Positions 46,906 through 55,262 of a DNA stretch of 64,000 nucleotides are shown piece after piece. Location: positions 39,570 through 103,569 of the forward strand of contig NZ_FNPV01000003.1 of assembly GCF_900107405.1 (NCBI RefSeq). Reading direction: 5' to 3'. The notes beneath the pieces are model-generated. The model searched no databases, had not been told where the DNA came from, and saw only the letters and a program-made list of their open reading frames with translations. The position numbers and the translations under genes are program-made. The first letter of the stretch is position 1. Each line of letters starts with the position of its first letter. The stretch comes from Tindallia californiensis. GTDB taxonomy: Bacteria; Bacillota; Clostridia; Peptostreptococcales; Tindalliaceae.

Positions 46906-47537
46906 CTAACCTCATCTCCTTTAACAAGGATCCGTCCCTGTTGATTTTTTAATTTATTTTTCACAAAAAGTTCCACTGCTTTTGGCAATATCCGATGTTC
47001 CACTTCCAATACTTTTTTCCCTATTTCTTCCGGCGTTTCAAGGCCTGTCAAAGATACTGATTCCTGAAGAATAATGGGACCTTCATCCATCCCTTCATTG
47101 ACGAAATGAACCGTTGCCCCGGTTATTTTCACTCCTCGCTCATGCACAGCCCGATGCACTTTTTCCCCATAAAACCCTTTCCCAGAAAAAGCAGGGATCA
47201 GAGAAGGATGTACATTGATGATGCCTTCTTCATAAACCTTTACCACCTTTTCCGGAATTTTTTTAAGGTATCCTGCCAACAGGACCAGATCTATGGAAAA
47301 AGCGTGTAAGCGCCTTAGTATTTCCTCTGAAAGCAAGTCTTCCGACATTTCTTTTTCCGGCAAACAATCAACAGGAATTCCTCTTTTTTTAGCCCTATCT
47401 AAACCATAGGCTTTCTTGTCGCTGGAAATAACCAAAGCAATTTCCGCCGGAATCTGTCCCGAATCAATGGCATCCATCAACGCCTGCAAATTGGAACCAC
47501 CGCCAGAAATCATCACAGCTATTCTGACCCGTCGCAT
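46902..47537 (-). CDS. purN: Phosphoribosylglycinamide formyltransferase
   Basis: A 211-residue folate-dependent GAR transformylase. GGGSNLQAL binds substrate, [10 protein letters not shown] contains the catalytic Asn/His, and [11 protein letters not shown] carries the Asp (the more common form is VDEGVDTGP). It overlaps purM by 19 bases and purH by four, so translation is tightly coupled. Confidence 0.97.
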   Translation of the reverse strand: MRRVRIAVMISGGGSNLQALMDAIDSGQIPAEIALVISSDKKAYGLDRAKKRGIPVDCLPEKEMSEDLLSEEILRRLHAFSIDLVLLAGYLKKIPEKVVKVYEEGIINVHPSLIPAFSGKGFYGEKVHRAVHERGVKITGATVHFVNEGMDEGPIILQESVSLTGLETPEEIGKKVLEVEHRILPKAVELFVKNKLKNQQGRILVKGDEVR

Positions 47538-48562
47538 AATGTCACCTGCTTATTGCCCGATGTCACCTCTCCAATAACCCAAGCTTGTTGGTCATTAGCA
47601 CGAAGCAACTCCATCGCTTTTTCTTTTTCTTCCGATGATACTACCAAGATCATCCCAATGCCCATATTAAAAGTTCCGTACATGACTTCTTGATCCAATG
47701 GTCCTTTTTCTTTTAGCAAGTGAAAGATGTCTGGAATATGCCAGCTCCCCAACCATATTGTTGCGGCCGTCTCATCAGGAAGAATCCTTGGTATGTTTTC
47801 ATAGAAACCTCCACCAGTTATATGAGCCAACCCTTTTATAGGCACTTGCTGAATCATTTCCATTATTGGCTTTACATAAAGACTGGTAGGCGTCAGTAAG
47901 GCTTCTCCCAAACTAAGCGTCGAATCTCCAAAAGAGCTCCATAAATCCATGCCTTCTTTTTCCAACAACACTTTTCTTACCAAAGAAAAACCATTGCTAT
48001 GAACTCCAGAGGAAGCCAGTCCAATAATCGCATCTCCCGCCGTAATCGTCTCACCTGTAATCAGTTTGTCTCTATCCACCATTCCGACAGCAAAACCAGC
48101 CAAATCGTATTCGCCATTCTGGTAAAAACCTGGCATTTCAGCCGTTTCTCCACCTACAAGGGCACAGCCAGCCTTTTGACACGCTTCTGCAATCCCTGCC
48201 ACAATAGCCGCCGCCTTTTCCGCTTCCAGTTTTCCTGTCGCCAGATAATCCAGAAAAAACAACGGTTGTGCACCATGACAAAGGATATCGTTCACGCACA
48301 TTGCCACACAGTCCTGACCAATCGTATCATGCCGATCCATCATAAAGGCCAGCTTTAATTTGGTTCCAACACCATCAGTTCCAGAAACCAGCACCGGTTG
48401 ATTCATTCCTTTCAAATCCGGTTGAACCATCGCCCCAAAACTACCTAACCCTTGAAGCACTTCTTTTGTCATTGTCTTTTGTACCGCTTTTTTCATTAGT
48501 TCAACGCTGCGCTGACCTTCTTCGACATTCACACCAGCAGATTCGTAGGTTACTTTTTCCAT
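47519..48562 (-). CDS. purM: Phosphoribosylformylglycinamidine cyclo-ligase
   Basis: 347-residue AIR synthetase. GTDGVGTKLKLAF, GGETAEMPGFY and LAHITGGGFYENIPR are hallmark blocks. GGGAGG precedes the ATG. It follows purF by 12 bases. Confidence 0.98.
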   Translation of the reverse strand: MEKVTYESAGVNVEEGQRSVELMKKAVQKTMTKEVLQGLGSFGAMVQPDLKGMNQPVLVSGTDGVGTKLKLAFMMDRHDTIGQDCVAMCVNDILCHGAQPLFFLDYLATGKLEAEKAAAIVAGIAEACQKAGCALVGGETAEMPGFYQNGEYDLAGFAVGMVDRDKLITGETITAGDAIIGLASSGVHSNGFSLVRKVLLEKEGMDLWSSFGDSTLSLGEALLTPTSLYVKPIMEMIQQVPIKGLAHITGGGFYENIPRILPDETAATIWLGSWHIPDIFHLLKEKGPLDQEVMYGTFNMGIGMILVVSSEEKEKAMELLRANDQQAWVIGEVTSGNKQVTLCDGSE

Positions 48563-48574
48563 TCCAATTCCTCC

Positions 48575-50017
48575 CTATTGATTCTCCTTATCTAGTCTTT
48601 GAAACACTCGTTGTCCATTTTGCTGCTGTGCCTTTTCCGGAAGCTCCATCGGGTAATTACCGTCAAAACAAGCCAAACAAAAGTTTTTTTCCGGTTTTCC
48701 CAGCGCTTCCACTAATCCTTCAGGGGTAAGATAATGGAGGCTGTCAGCATGAATAATTTTGCGAATTTCGTCAACGGTTTTTACCGCTCCAATTAATTGA
48801 TTTCGATCAGGTGTATCAATACCAAAATAACAGCTATAAGCGACTGGCGGTGAACTGACACGAACATGCACCTCTTTAGCTCCAGCCTGTTTTAAGGTTT
48901 CCACGATCCGTTTACTGGTAGTGCCTCTTACAATAGAATCATCAATCAGAATCAGTTTTTTACCTTTAATGTTTGCGGCCATCGGCGATAACTTTAGTTT
49001 GACCGCCAGTTCACGTATCGCCTGAGTTGGCTGAATGAAAGTCCTGCCAATATAGCGATTCTTTATCAGTCCTTCTCCGTAAGGAATGCCGGAGGCTTCT
49101 GCATAACCAAGGGCTACGGGTATGGAAGAATCCGGAACTGCCATTACCATATCAGCTTCTACAGGGCATTCCTTCGCCAGTACCCGACCAGAATTTTTTC
49201 TTGCTTCATAGACATTGATCCCGTCTATAATACTATCCGGTCTGGCAAAATAAATATACTCAAAAATACATCCAGCTCTACGAGGCAAAGACTGAAAAAA
49301 TTCTGACTGAATACCTTCCGGCGTAATAGTCACCATTTCTCCCGGTTCCACATCCCTAACCAGTTCAGCTCCCATAACGTCAAAAGCACTGCTTTCCGAT
49401 GCCAATACATACCCTTTTTCTGTCTTCCCGATACACAGTGGCCTTAGACCCAAAGGATCTCTCACACCAATCAAACATTCCTCGTTCATAATGACTAATG
49501 CATAAGCACCTTTAATCAGCTCCATGGATCTGCGAATAGCTTGATGGATTCCTTCATTACTGTATCTGGCGATTAGGTTAACAATCACTTCCGAATCAAT
49601 GGTTGTCTGAAAAACAACCCCCGCATCTTCCAGTCTATCTCTCAAAAGCCTGGCGTTTACCAAGTTTCCATTATGAGCTAAGGCAATGGTTCCACCTCTG
49701 TAACGAACTACTAAAGGCTGTGCATTTTCAACATCCGATTCTCCAGAAGTAGAGTATCGTACATGGCCAATCCCAATATGACCTGTCAGTTTTTCTAACT
49801 CTTCATTATCAAATACCTCTGAGACCAAACCCATATCTTTATGCCACCGGGTTTTATCTCCATCATTCACCGCAATGCCCGCGCTTTCCTGTCCCCGATG
49901 CTGCAAAGCATAAAGACCAAAGTAAAGCAGCTCCGCTGTATGATCATCCTCCATCTGAATCACTCCGGCCACACCGCACTCTTCTTTTAATCCATCCCAC
50001 ATCAATTCCTTTGACAC
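48575..50017 (-). CDS. purF: Amidophosphoribosyltransferase (Fe-S type)
   Basis: First committed step of purine synthesis. I choose GTG 50017, five bases after GGAGGGG, giving 480 residues; the in-frame ATG at 50077 lies inside purC. The short propeptide (about 13 residues) precedes the catalytic Cys in EECGVAGV. The PRPP loop is LILIDDSIVRGTTSKR. Cys residues equivalent to the four cluster ligands of the B. subtilis enzyme are visible in RRAGCIFEYI, YSCYFGID and FCLACF, so it is the oxygen-sensitive 4Fe-4S form. Confidence 0.97.
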   Translation of the reverse strand: MSKELMWDGLKEECGVAGVIQMEDDHTAELLYFGLYALQHRGQESAGIAVNDGDKTRWHKDMGLVSEVFDNEELEKLTGHIGIGHVRYSTSGESDVENAQPLVVRYRGGTIALAHNGNLVNARLLRDRLEDAGVVFQTTIDSEVIVNLIARYSNEGIHQAIRRSMELIKGAYALVIMNEECLIGVRDPLGLRPLCIGKTEKGYVLASESSAFDVMGAELVRDVEPGEMVTITPEGIQSEFFQSLPRRAGCIFEYIYFARPDSIIDGINVYEARKNSGRVLAKECPVEADMVMAVPDSSIPVALGYAEASGIPYGEGLIKNRYIGRTFIQPTQAIRELAVKLKLSPMAANIKGKKLILIDDSIVRGTTSKRIVETLKQAGAKEVHVRVSSPPVAYSCYFGIDTPDRNQLIGAVKTVDEIRKIIHADSLHYLTPEGLVEALGKPEKNFCLACFDGNYPMELPEKAQQQNGQRVFQRLDKENQ

Positions 50018-50033
50018 AAGAACCCCTCCATTT

Positions 50034-50768
50034 TCAAACTGCCAATACTTTACTGACTCGCTCCAGCACTTCTTCATAGTGTTCTGATACCTGTCCCATA
50101 TCTTTTCGAAACCGGTCCTTGTCCATTACTCTTCCTGTCCGAGTTTCCCATAGCCGGCATGTATCCGGCGATATTTCATCAGCCAGCAATACCCCGTCTT
50201 TATTCACTCCAAACTCCAATTTAAAGTCGATTAGCTTCAAACCCGCTTTTGAAAATAATTCAATTAATAGCTTGTTAATGGTTAACGCTTCTGAACGAAT
50301 TTTGTTCAATTCCTCCTCCGTCGCCCATTCCAAGGCAATAATATGATCTTCATTGACAAAAGGATCTCCCAACTCATCCTTCTTCAAAGAATACTCGACA
50401 ATTGGTTTTTTGAGTACGGTTCCCTCTTTCACCCCTAATTGCCGGGTCATGGAGCCAGCCGCCACATTTCGAACAATAATTTCTAAAGGAATGATTGTTA
50501 CTGCTTTCACCAACATCTCTCGATCGGATAGCCGTTGAATAAAATGGGTTTTCACTCCTTTTCCTTCCAAGTATGTGTATATCAGTGAAGATAGATGATT
50601 GTTCACCTTTCCTTTTCCTTCAATCTGACTTTTCTTTTTTCCATTAAAAGCCGTTGCATCATCCTTAAAATATACAATTACCTTTGAAGCATCTTCTGTG
50701 ACATAGACTTGCTTGGCTTTCCCTTCATACAACATCTCTTTTTTTTCTATCCCCTTATCCTTTACCAT
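50034..50768 (-). CDS. purC: Phosphoribosylaminoimidazole-succinocarboxamide synthase
   Basis: 244-residue SAICAR synthetase with LYEGKAKQVY, PLEIIVRNVAAGSM, LIDFKLEFG and DEISPDTCRLW. A GGAGGGG ribosome binding site lies nine bases before the ATG. It sits between purE (3-base gap) and purF. Confidence 0.98.
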   Translation of the reverse strand: MVKDKGIEKKEMLYEGKAKQVYVTEDASKVIVYFKDDATAFNGKKKSQIEGKGKVNNHLSSLIYTYLEGKGVKTHFIQRLSDREMLVKAVTIIPLEIIVRNVAAGSMTRQLGVKEGTVLKKPIVEYSLKKDELGDPFVNEDHIIALEWATEEELNKIRSEALTINKLLIELFSKAGLKLIDFKLEFGVNKDGVLLADEISPDTCRLWETRTGRVMDKDRFRKDMGQVSEHYEEVLERVSKVLAV

Positions 50769-50771
50769 TGC

Positions 50772-51290
50772 CTATCTCCCCTCCAAGAATCCATCAATCC
50801 CCAATTCTTCCAAGGTTTCTGCCTTGTGAAGCACCTGCTCCGTCTGTTGCTTCCGAAAATCTTCCAATTTTTGAGAAACCACTGGATCTTTAATTCCAAG
50901 AATTTGTGCCGCCAATAATCCAGCATTTTTAGCTCCATTGATAGCTACCGTAGCAACAGGAATACCCGCCGGCATCTGGACGATCGACAACAAAGAGTCC
51001 CAGCCCGATAAAGCGTTGCTTTTTACAGGCACTCCTATCACCGGAAGCGTTGTCATGGAAGCAACCATCCCAGGCAGATGAGCCGCACCTCCCGCTCCAG
51101 CAATAATAATTTCTATTCCTCTTTCTTTGGCCTGCTGCGCATAAGAAACCATTGCTTCCGGTGTCCGATGGGCAGATATAATTCTTGTTTCGCATTGGAT
51201 TCCCAGTCCTTCCAATACCTGCGTCGCCTCTTTCATCACCGGCAAATCCGAATCACTTCCCATAATGATCCCTACTTTGCTTTTTTGCAT
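50772..51290 (-). CDS. purE: N5-carboxyaminoimidazole ribonucleotide mutase
   Basis: 172-residue class I PurE with [21 protein letters not shown] and [12 protein letters not shown]. It works with PurK, encoded just upstream, which confirms the two-enzyme bacterial route for AIR carboxylation. TAGGAGGAG precedes the ATG. Confidence 0.98.
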   Translation of the reverse strand: MQKSKVGIIMGSDSDLPVMKEATQVLEGLGIQCETRIISAHRTPEAMVSYAQQAKERGIEIIIAGAGGAAHLPGMVASMTTLPVIGVPVKSNALSGWDSLLSIVQMPAGIPVATVAINGAKNAGLLAAQILGIKDPVVSQKLEDFRKQQTEQVLHKAETLEELGIDGFLEGR

Positions 51291-51319
51291 CCTCGACTCC
51301 TCCTAATTCTGTTTTTATC

Positions 51320-52465
51320 TCAAACGGTTACTTTCAACACCTTGCGGATCTTTTCTGCTTTTTCATTCGCTTCTTCGCTGCTATCCGCCAAGATAGTGAC
51401 ATGTCCCATTTTTCTACCAGGCCTGCTTTCTGTTTTTCCATACCAATGAGGATATACATCAGCTATTCCCATAGCTTCCTCTATGCCTACCAATTTTGCA
51501 TTTCCACTTTTCACCGGATCTCCCAACAGGTTTACCATCACCGCTGGCTTGAACAAAGTCGGTTTTACCAGAGGCCATCCCATAATCGTGCGAATCTGTT
51601 GTCCAAACTGAGAAATATTACAGGCTTCAATGCTGTAATGCCCCGAATTATGAGTTCGGGGAGCAATTTCATTAATCCATAACTGCTGATCTTCCCCAAC
51701 AAACATTTCAATACAGAAAATACCTGCTCCTTTCAGATGTTTCAAGGTTTTTTTTGCCAGTTTATCAGCTGAATTCAACACTTCCGCTGGCAAGGGAGCT
51801 GGTACAATACTTCTATCAAGAATGTTATCCTGGTGAATGTTTTGTCCTACCGGAAAGGTTTCAATATTTCCAAGAGAATCTCTCGCCGCTATTACGGATA
51901 TTTCCATCTTAAACGCAATGAATTTTTCCGCCATCAGCGGTCTTTCTTTTCCATCTAACAAGTCATAAGAATCATCTAAGACTTCTGGACCATCCACCTT
52001 CACATTTCCTTTTCCGTCATAACCACCAAATCTTGACTTCAAAAGAAAAGGATAGCCGAAAAGATCCGCCGCCTCTATCAAATCTTGTTTTTGCTCAATT
52101 TTTTTATAAGGTGCAACGGGCAAACAATGACTTTCCAGTTCCTTATTTTGCTGATACTTATCCTGTATCATATAAAGCGTTTCTGGTGAAGGCATTACCT
52201 GACATCCTTTGGATTCCAGTTTCATCAACATTTTTGCGTGAATATGTTCAAATTCATAGGTTAATCGTTGGCTTTTTTCCGCCAACTGTTGAATTTTTAT
52301 TTCATCAAAAAAACGGCCATGAATAAACTCATGTGCCATTCCCTTTGCCGGACAGGTTTTTGAAGGGTCTAAAACAGCAAAAGATAGCCCCATCCGATAA
52401 CCTTCCATTAATAACATTTTTCCCAATTGTCCACCGCCAACGACTCCAATGTCACAGCGTTTCAC
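51320..52465 (-). CDS. purK: N5-carboxyaminoimidazole ribonucleotide synthase
   Basis: 381-residue ATP-grasp enzyme: VGGGQLGKML, KSRFGGYDGKGN, EKFIAFKMEISV and NEIAPRTHNSGHYSIEAC. It is the first gene of the pur operon, with its GTG start at 52465 seven bases after GGGGG. The guanine riboswitch lies directly upstream. Confidence 0.97.
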   Translation of the reverse strand: MKRCDIGVVGGGQLGKMLLMEGYRMGLSFAVLDPSKTCPAKGMAHEFIHGRFFDEIKIQQLAEKSQRLTYEFEHIHAKMLMKLESKGCQVMPSPETLYMIQDKYQQNKELESHCLPVAPYKKIEQKQDLIEAADLFGYPFLLKSRFGGYDGKGNVKVDGPEVLDDSYDLLDGKERPLMAEKFIAFKMEISVIAARDSLGNIETFPVGQNIHQDNILDRSIVPAPLPAEVLNSADKLAKKTLKHLKGAGIFCIEMFVGEDQQLWINEIAPRTHNSGHYSIEACNISQFGQQIRTIMGWPLVKPTLFKPAVMVNLLGDPVKSGNAKLVGIEEAMGIADVYPHWYGKTESRPGRKMGHVTILADSSEEANEKAEKIRKVLKVTV

Positions 52466-52625
52466 AGGTTTTCCCCCTTATCTTTTTACCCGATTTATTA
52501 AAAAAGCGATGCAACTCCGTTAAAACGACGAAAAGTCCTGACTAAGATCCCAAGGAGTGAATCAAGCCAGAACTTTTATCAAGAACATACTTTTCAAAAA
52601 AGTAATGTTATCTTGTTATACAGGC

Positions 52626-52700
52626 CTCACTCGTAGTAGAGCCATTTACGGTGACTCTGTAGAAACTGCCGAACCATATTATCAGCATTATAGGATTGAG
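52626..52700 (-). promoter_or_regulatory. Guanine-type purine riboswitch of the pur operon
   Basis: On the minus strand the aptamer shows J1/2 TATAAT, P2 GCTGA/TCGGC, loop L2 TAATATGG, J2/3 AGTTTCTAC, P3 AGAGTC/GGCTCT, loop L3 ACCGTAAAT and J3/1 ACTAC, all diagnostic for the purine class. P1 can form from CTCA-A-TC and GA-G-TGAG. The base corresponding to position 74 is C (ACTA), predicting guanine/hypoxanthine rather than adenine recognition. The expression platform lies between it and purK (52466-52625). Confidence 0.93.
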
Positions 52701-52712
52701 TTCTTCTTTTTC

Positions 52713-52740
52713 ATCATAACAAAGATCAAACAAAAAGCAA
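52713..52740 (-). promoter_or_regulatory. Promoter of the pur operon
   Basis: Minus-strand TTGCTT (52735-52740), 16 bases, TATGAT (52713-52718). It would start transcription a few bases before the riboswitch P1 stem. Confidence 0.65.
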
Positions 52741-52830
52741 AGGGTTTTTCGAATTTTTTATGTTCCACTCCCCTGTTTATACCTATTATTCTTGAACAAT
52801 CTTATCATTTTTTGTTTCAATGTTCCGCTT

Positions 52831-55227
52831 TTAATCTTGGAAGAAAAATCCTTCTTTACAAAAAAGGTGTACACAAGCTTCCACTACCCGAGGTTCATAC
52901 TTAATCCCACTATATGCTTGTATTTCTTTCAATGCCTCTTCCGTCCCTAAAGCTGGCCGGTAAGGACGATGAGATGAAATGGCTTCCACCACATCTGCTA
53001 CTATAAGAATTTTTGCACCCATCAATATTTGAGTATCTTTCAATCCTTGTGGATAACCTGACCCATCCAGCTTTTCATGATGCTGTAAAATCATTTCAGC
53101 GATTGGCCACTCAAAATCAATATCAATTAAAACCTCATAAGCATTTTGCGGATGGGTTTTGATAAACTCAAATTCTAAGGGAGTTAACTTAGATGGCTTG
53201 CTTAGTATTTCTGAAGGAATCATAATTTTACCAATGTCATGTAAAATAGCTGCAATCCACAGACCTTCCAAGGTGTTTTCTGATAATCCCAGGTTCTTCC
53301 CGATCGCCATCGCCAGTTGAGCTACCCGCTGTTGGTGCCCATAAATATACATATCTCTTTTTTCCGAAAGCTTTGCAAAACTATTCACCGTTTCTTTTAA
53401 GGCCCGCTTTAACTGGTCTTCTTTTTCCTTTTGACCGGAAATATCTTTGTAGGTTGCCTGATACCCTGCCACTTTTCCATCAATCAGTATTGAACCACCT
53501 CGGATAATTACTGGTACCCCTTTTCTGCTTTTGGTGTATCTTATCGTCTCCACTTCCAAATTTTGAAGGCGATCCGCTAGTTTTCGAATACGCTCGGCTT
53601 CTTCTAATTGTTCCGGCAGCACAATGAGATCATCTATTTTTTTTCCTATACACTCTTCTTTCCCATAGCCAAATAATTTACTGAATGGCTGGTTCACATT
53701 TTTAATGACCATTTTATCTGTCAGATGCACAATGCCATCCGGTGACTGCTGAAAAAAAGAGTCAAAAATTTGTTTTTGATATTCAATGGCTTTTTCAAGG
53801 TTTTTCTCTTCCGTAATATCTGTAATAATTCCACTAAACGCTACCAGTTTTCCTTGATCATCTCGATGAATAGGCTCACCGCACACCCTTACCCAAAACG
53901 GAGTACCATCAGCCGCCTGCATTAGTATCTCGTTTTGATAACTTACCTCTTTTAAAACACTCTCTTCATCCTCTTTTAAGACTTCTCGTCGAATGCTTGG
54001 ATGAATTTTTTCGTTCCATTCATCCGTTGTGATGATCTCCTTAGAAATTTCTAAGATTTTCCTGCTTCCATGGTCAAGGTAAACCGTCTTATTAACCAAA
54101 TCCCACTTCCAAATACCTGCCCCACTGCCCTCCAAAACAAATCGAAGCTGCTTCCTGGTAGCAATTAAACGGTTTATACCCTCCCGCCAACTTGTAACAT
54201 CTGTATGAGTACCTGTAATTCTTAAAGGCTTCCCCTTTCCACACCTCTCCGTTACCTTGCTTCTAGATAATATCCAGCGATAAGTTCCATCTTTGTGTCT
54301 CATTCTAAATTCATGCTGATGAAACTCAAACTCGCCATTTTGAAATCGCTTCATTATTTTATGTATTCGTTCATCATCTCCAGGATGAATGTTTTCAGCA
54401 AAAAAACGATCGCTATCCTTCACCTCGGATCCTTTATATCCCAGCATATTTGCCCATTGTTCCGTTATAATGATTTTGTTTTCTTCCAGTTTCCAATCCC
54501 AGACACCATCTTGACTACCTTCAATGGCAAAAACCCACCTCTCCCTGCTATCTCTTAACTGATCATCTTTCGCTTTTAATGCCTCATATTGATCCATTAG
54601 TTCATCCTCAGTTGCTTTCAACTGTTGCAATGATACTTCCTTTTGTTGCCTGGCCGCACTAAGCTCCTGGCGTACTTCAAGCCGCCTCATGATTCCCTGT
54701 ATCATTTCAGCAACGTATTCTGTCAGTCCACGAAGAAAAGAAACATGATCTGCCAATTGTTCCAAGGTTAATATGGGAACTTCCTGAAGGCTTTCAAGAT
54801 AAGCATCTTCATCATACTCATAACGACATGCCTGCTTCTTAAAAAAGTCTCTATTCGGTTCTTCCATTTCTTTCAAAAAGAATTCTCCCATCATAAGTGT
54901 TGCTATTCTTTCATCCTCTACGACGATGGGAACCGCTACATTAATCAATCCATTGGCACATTTTTGATATTCCAACGTCTCTTCTGTGCTCTCTTTCGCT
55001 AGTGTCATCATCTTTCGATTACTGTTTCGACAATGTTCCCTTGATCCAGGCTTTTTTTTATGAAACTCTCTACAAATCTTCTGATGAGATGCTTCTGTCA
55101 TTGGTTCTCCGTCCTGATCCATTAAAAGGGCTGTTAATCCTGTTGTATTTTGAAAATCTGTCATTATTTGTTGAATTTGAAAAAACTCTTCATATTTTTC
55201 CAGCCGGAAAGAATGTGTTACTGACAA
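52831..55227 (-). CDS. PocR-PAS-HD-GYP signalling protein (probable c-di-GMP phosphodiesterase)
   Basis: About 798 residues from TTG 55227, which has AGAGGTGA upstream; the in-frame ATG at 55302 would overlap the previous gene. N-terminal PocR ligand-binding domain (about 10-165: CREFHKKKPGSREHC, CANGLINVAVPI), coiled coil, three PAS/PAC repeats (about 225-600) and a C-terminal HD-GYP domain with HDIGKIM, HHEKLDGSGYP and DVVEAISSHRPYR. No membrane segment. It is a paralogue of the gene immediately upstream, sharing domain order and a near-identical HD-GYP core. The signal is unknown. Confidence 0.92.
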   Translation of the reverse strand: MSVTHSFRLEKYEEFFQIQQIMTDFQNTTGLTALLMDQDGEPMTEASHQKICREFHKKKPGSREHCRNSNRKMMTLAKESTEETLEYQKCANGLINVAVPIVVEDERIATLMMGEFFLKEMEEPNRDFFKKQACRYEYDEDAYLESLQEVPILTLEQLADHVSFLRGLTEYVAEMIQGIMRRLEVRQELSAARQQKEVSLQQLKATEDELMDQYEALKAKDDQLRDSRERWVFAIEGSQDGVWDWKLEENKIIITEQWANMLGYKGSEVKDSDRFFAENIHPGDDERIHKIMKRFQNGEFEFHQHEFRMRHKDGTYRWILSRSKVTERCGKGKPLRITGTHTDVTSWREGINRLIATRKQLRFVLEGSGAGIWKWDLVNKTVYLDHGSRKILEISKEIITTDEWNEKIHPSIRREVLKEDEESVLKEVSYQNEILMQAADGTPFWVRVCGEPIHRDDQGKLVAFSGIITDITEEKNLEKAIEYQKQIFDSFFQQSPDGIVHLTDKMVIKNVNQPFSKLFGYGKEECIGKKIDDLIVLPEQLEEAERIRKLADRLQNLEVETIRYTKSRKGVPVIIRGGSILIDGKVAGYQATYKDISGQKEKEDQLKRALKETVNSFAKLSEKRDMYIYGHQQRVAQLAMAIGKNLGLSENTLEGLWIAAILHDIGKIMIPSEILSKPSKLTPLEFEFIKTHPQNAYEVLIDIDFEWPIAEMILQHHEKLDGSGYPQGLKDTQILMGAKILIVADVVEAISSHRPYRPALGTEEALKEIQAYSGIKYEPRVVEACVHLFCKEGFFFQD

Positions 55228-55262
55228 AACGCTCACCTCTTCGTTGTAAATCGTAGCCTTTT

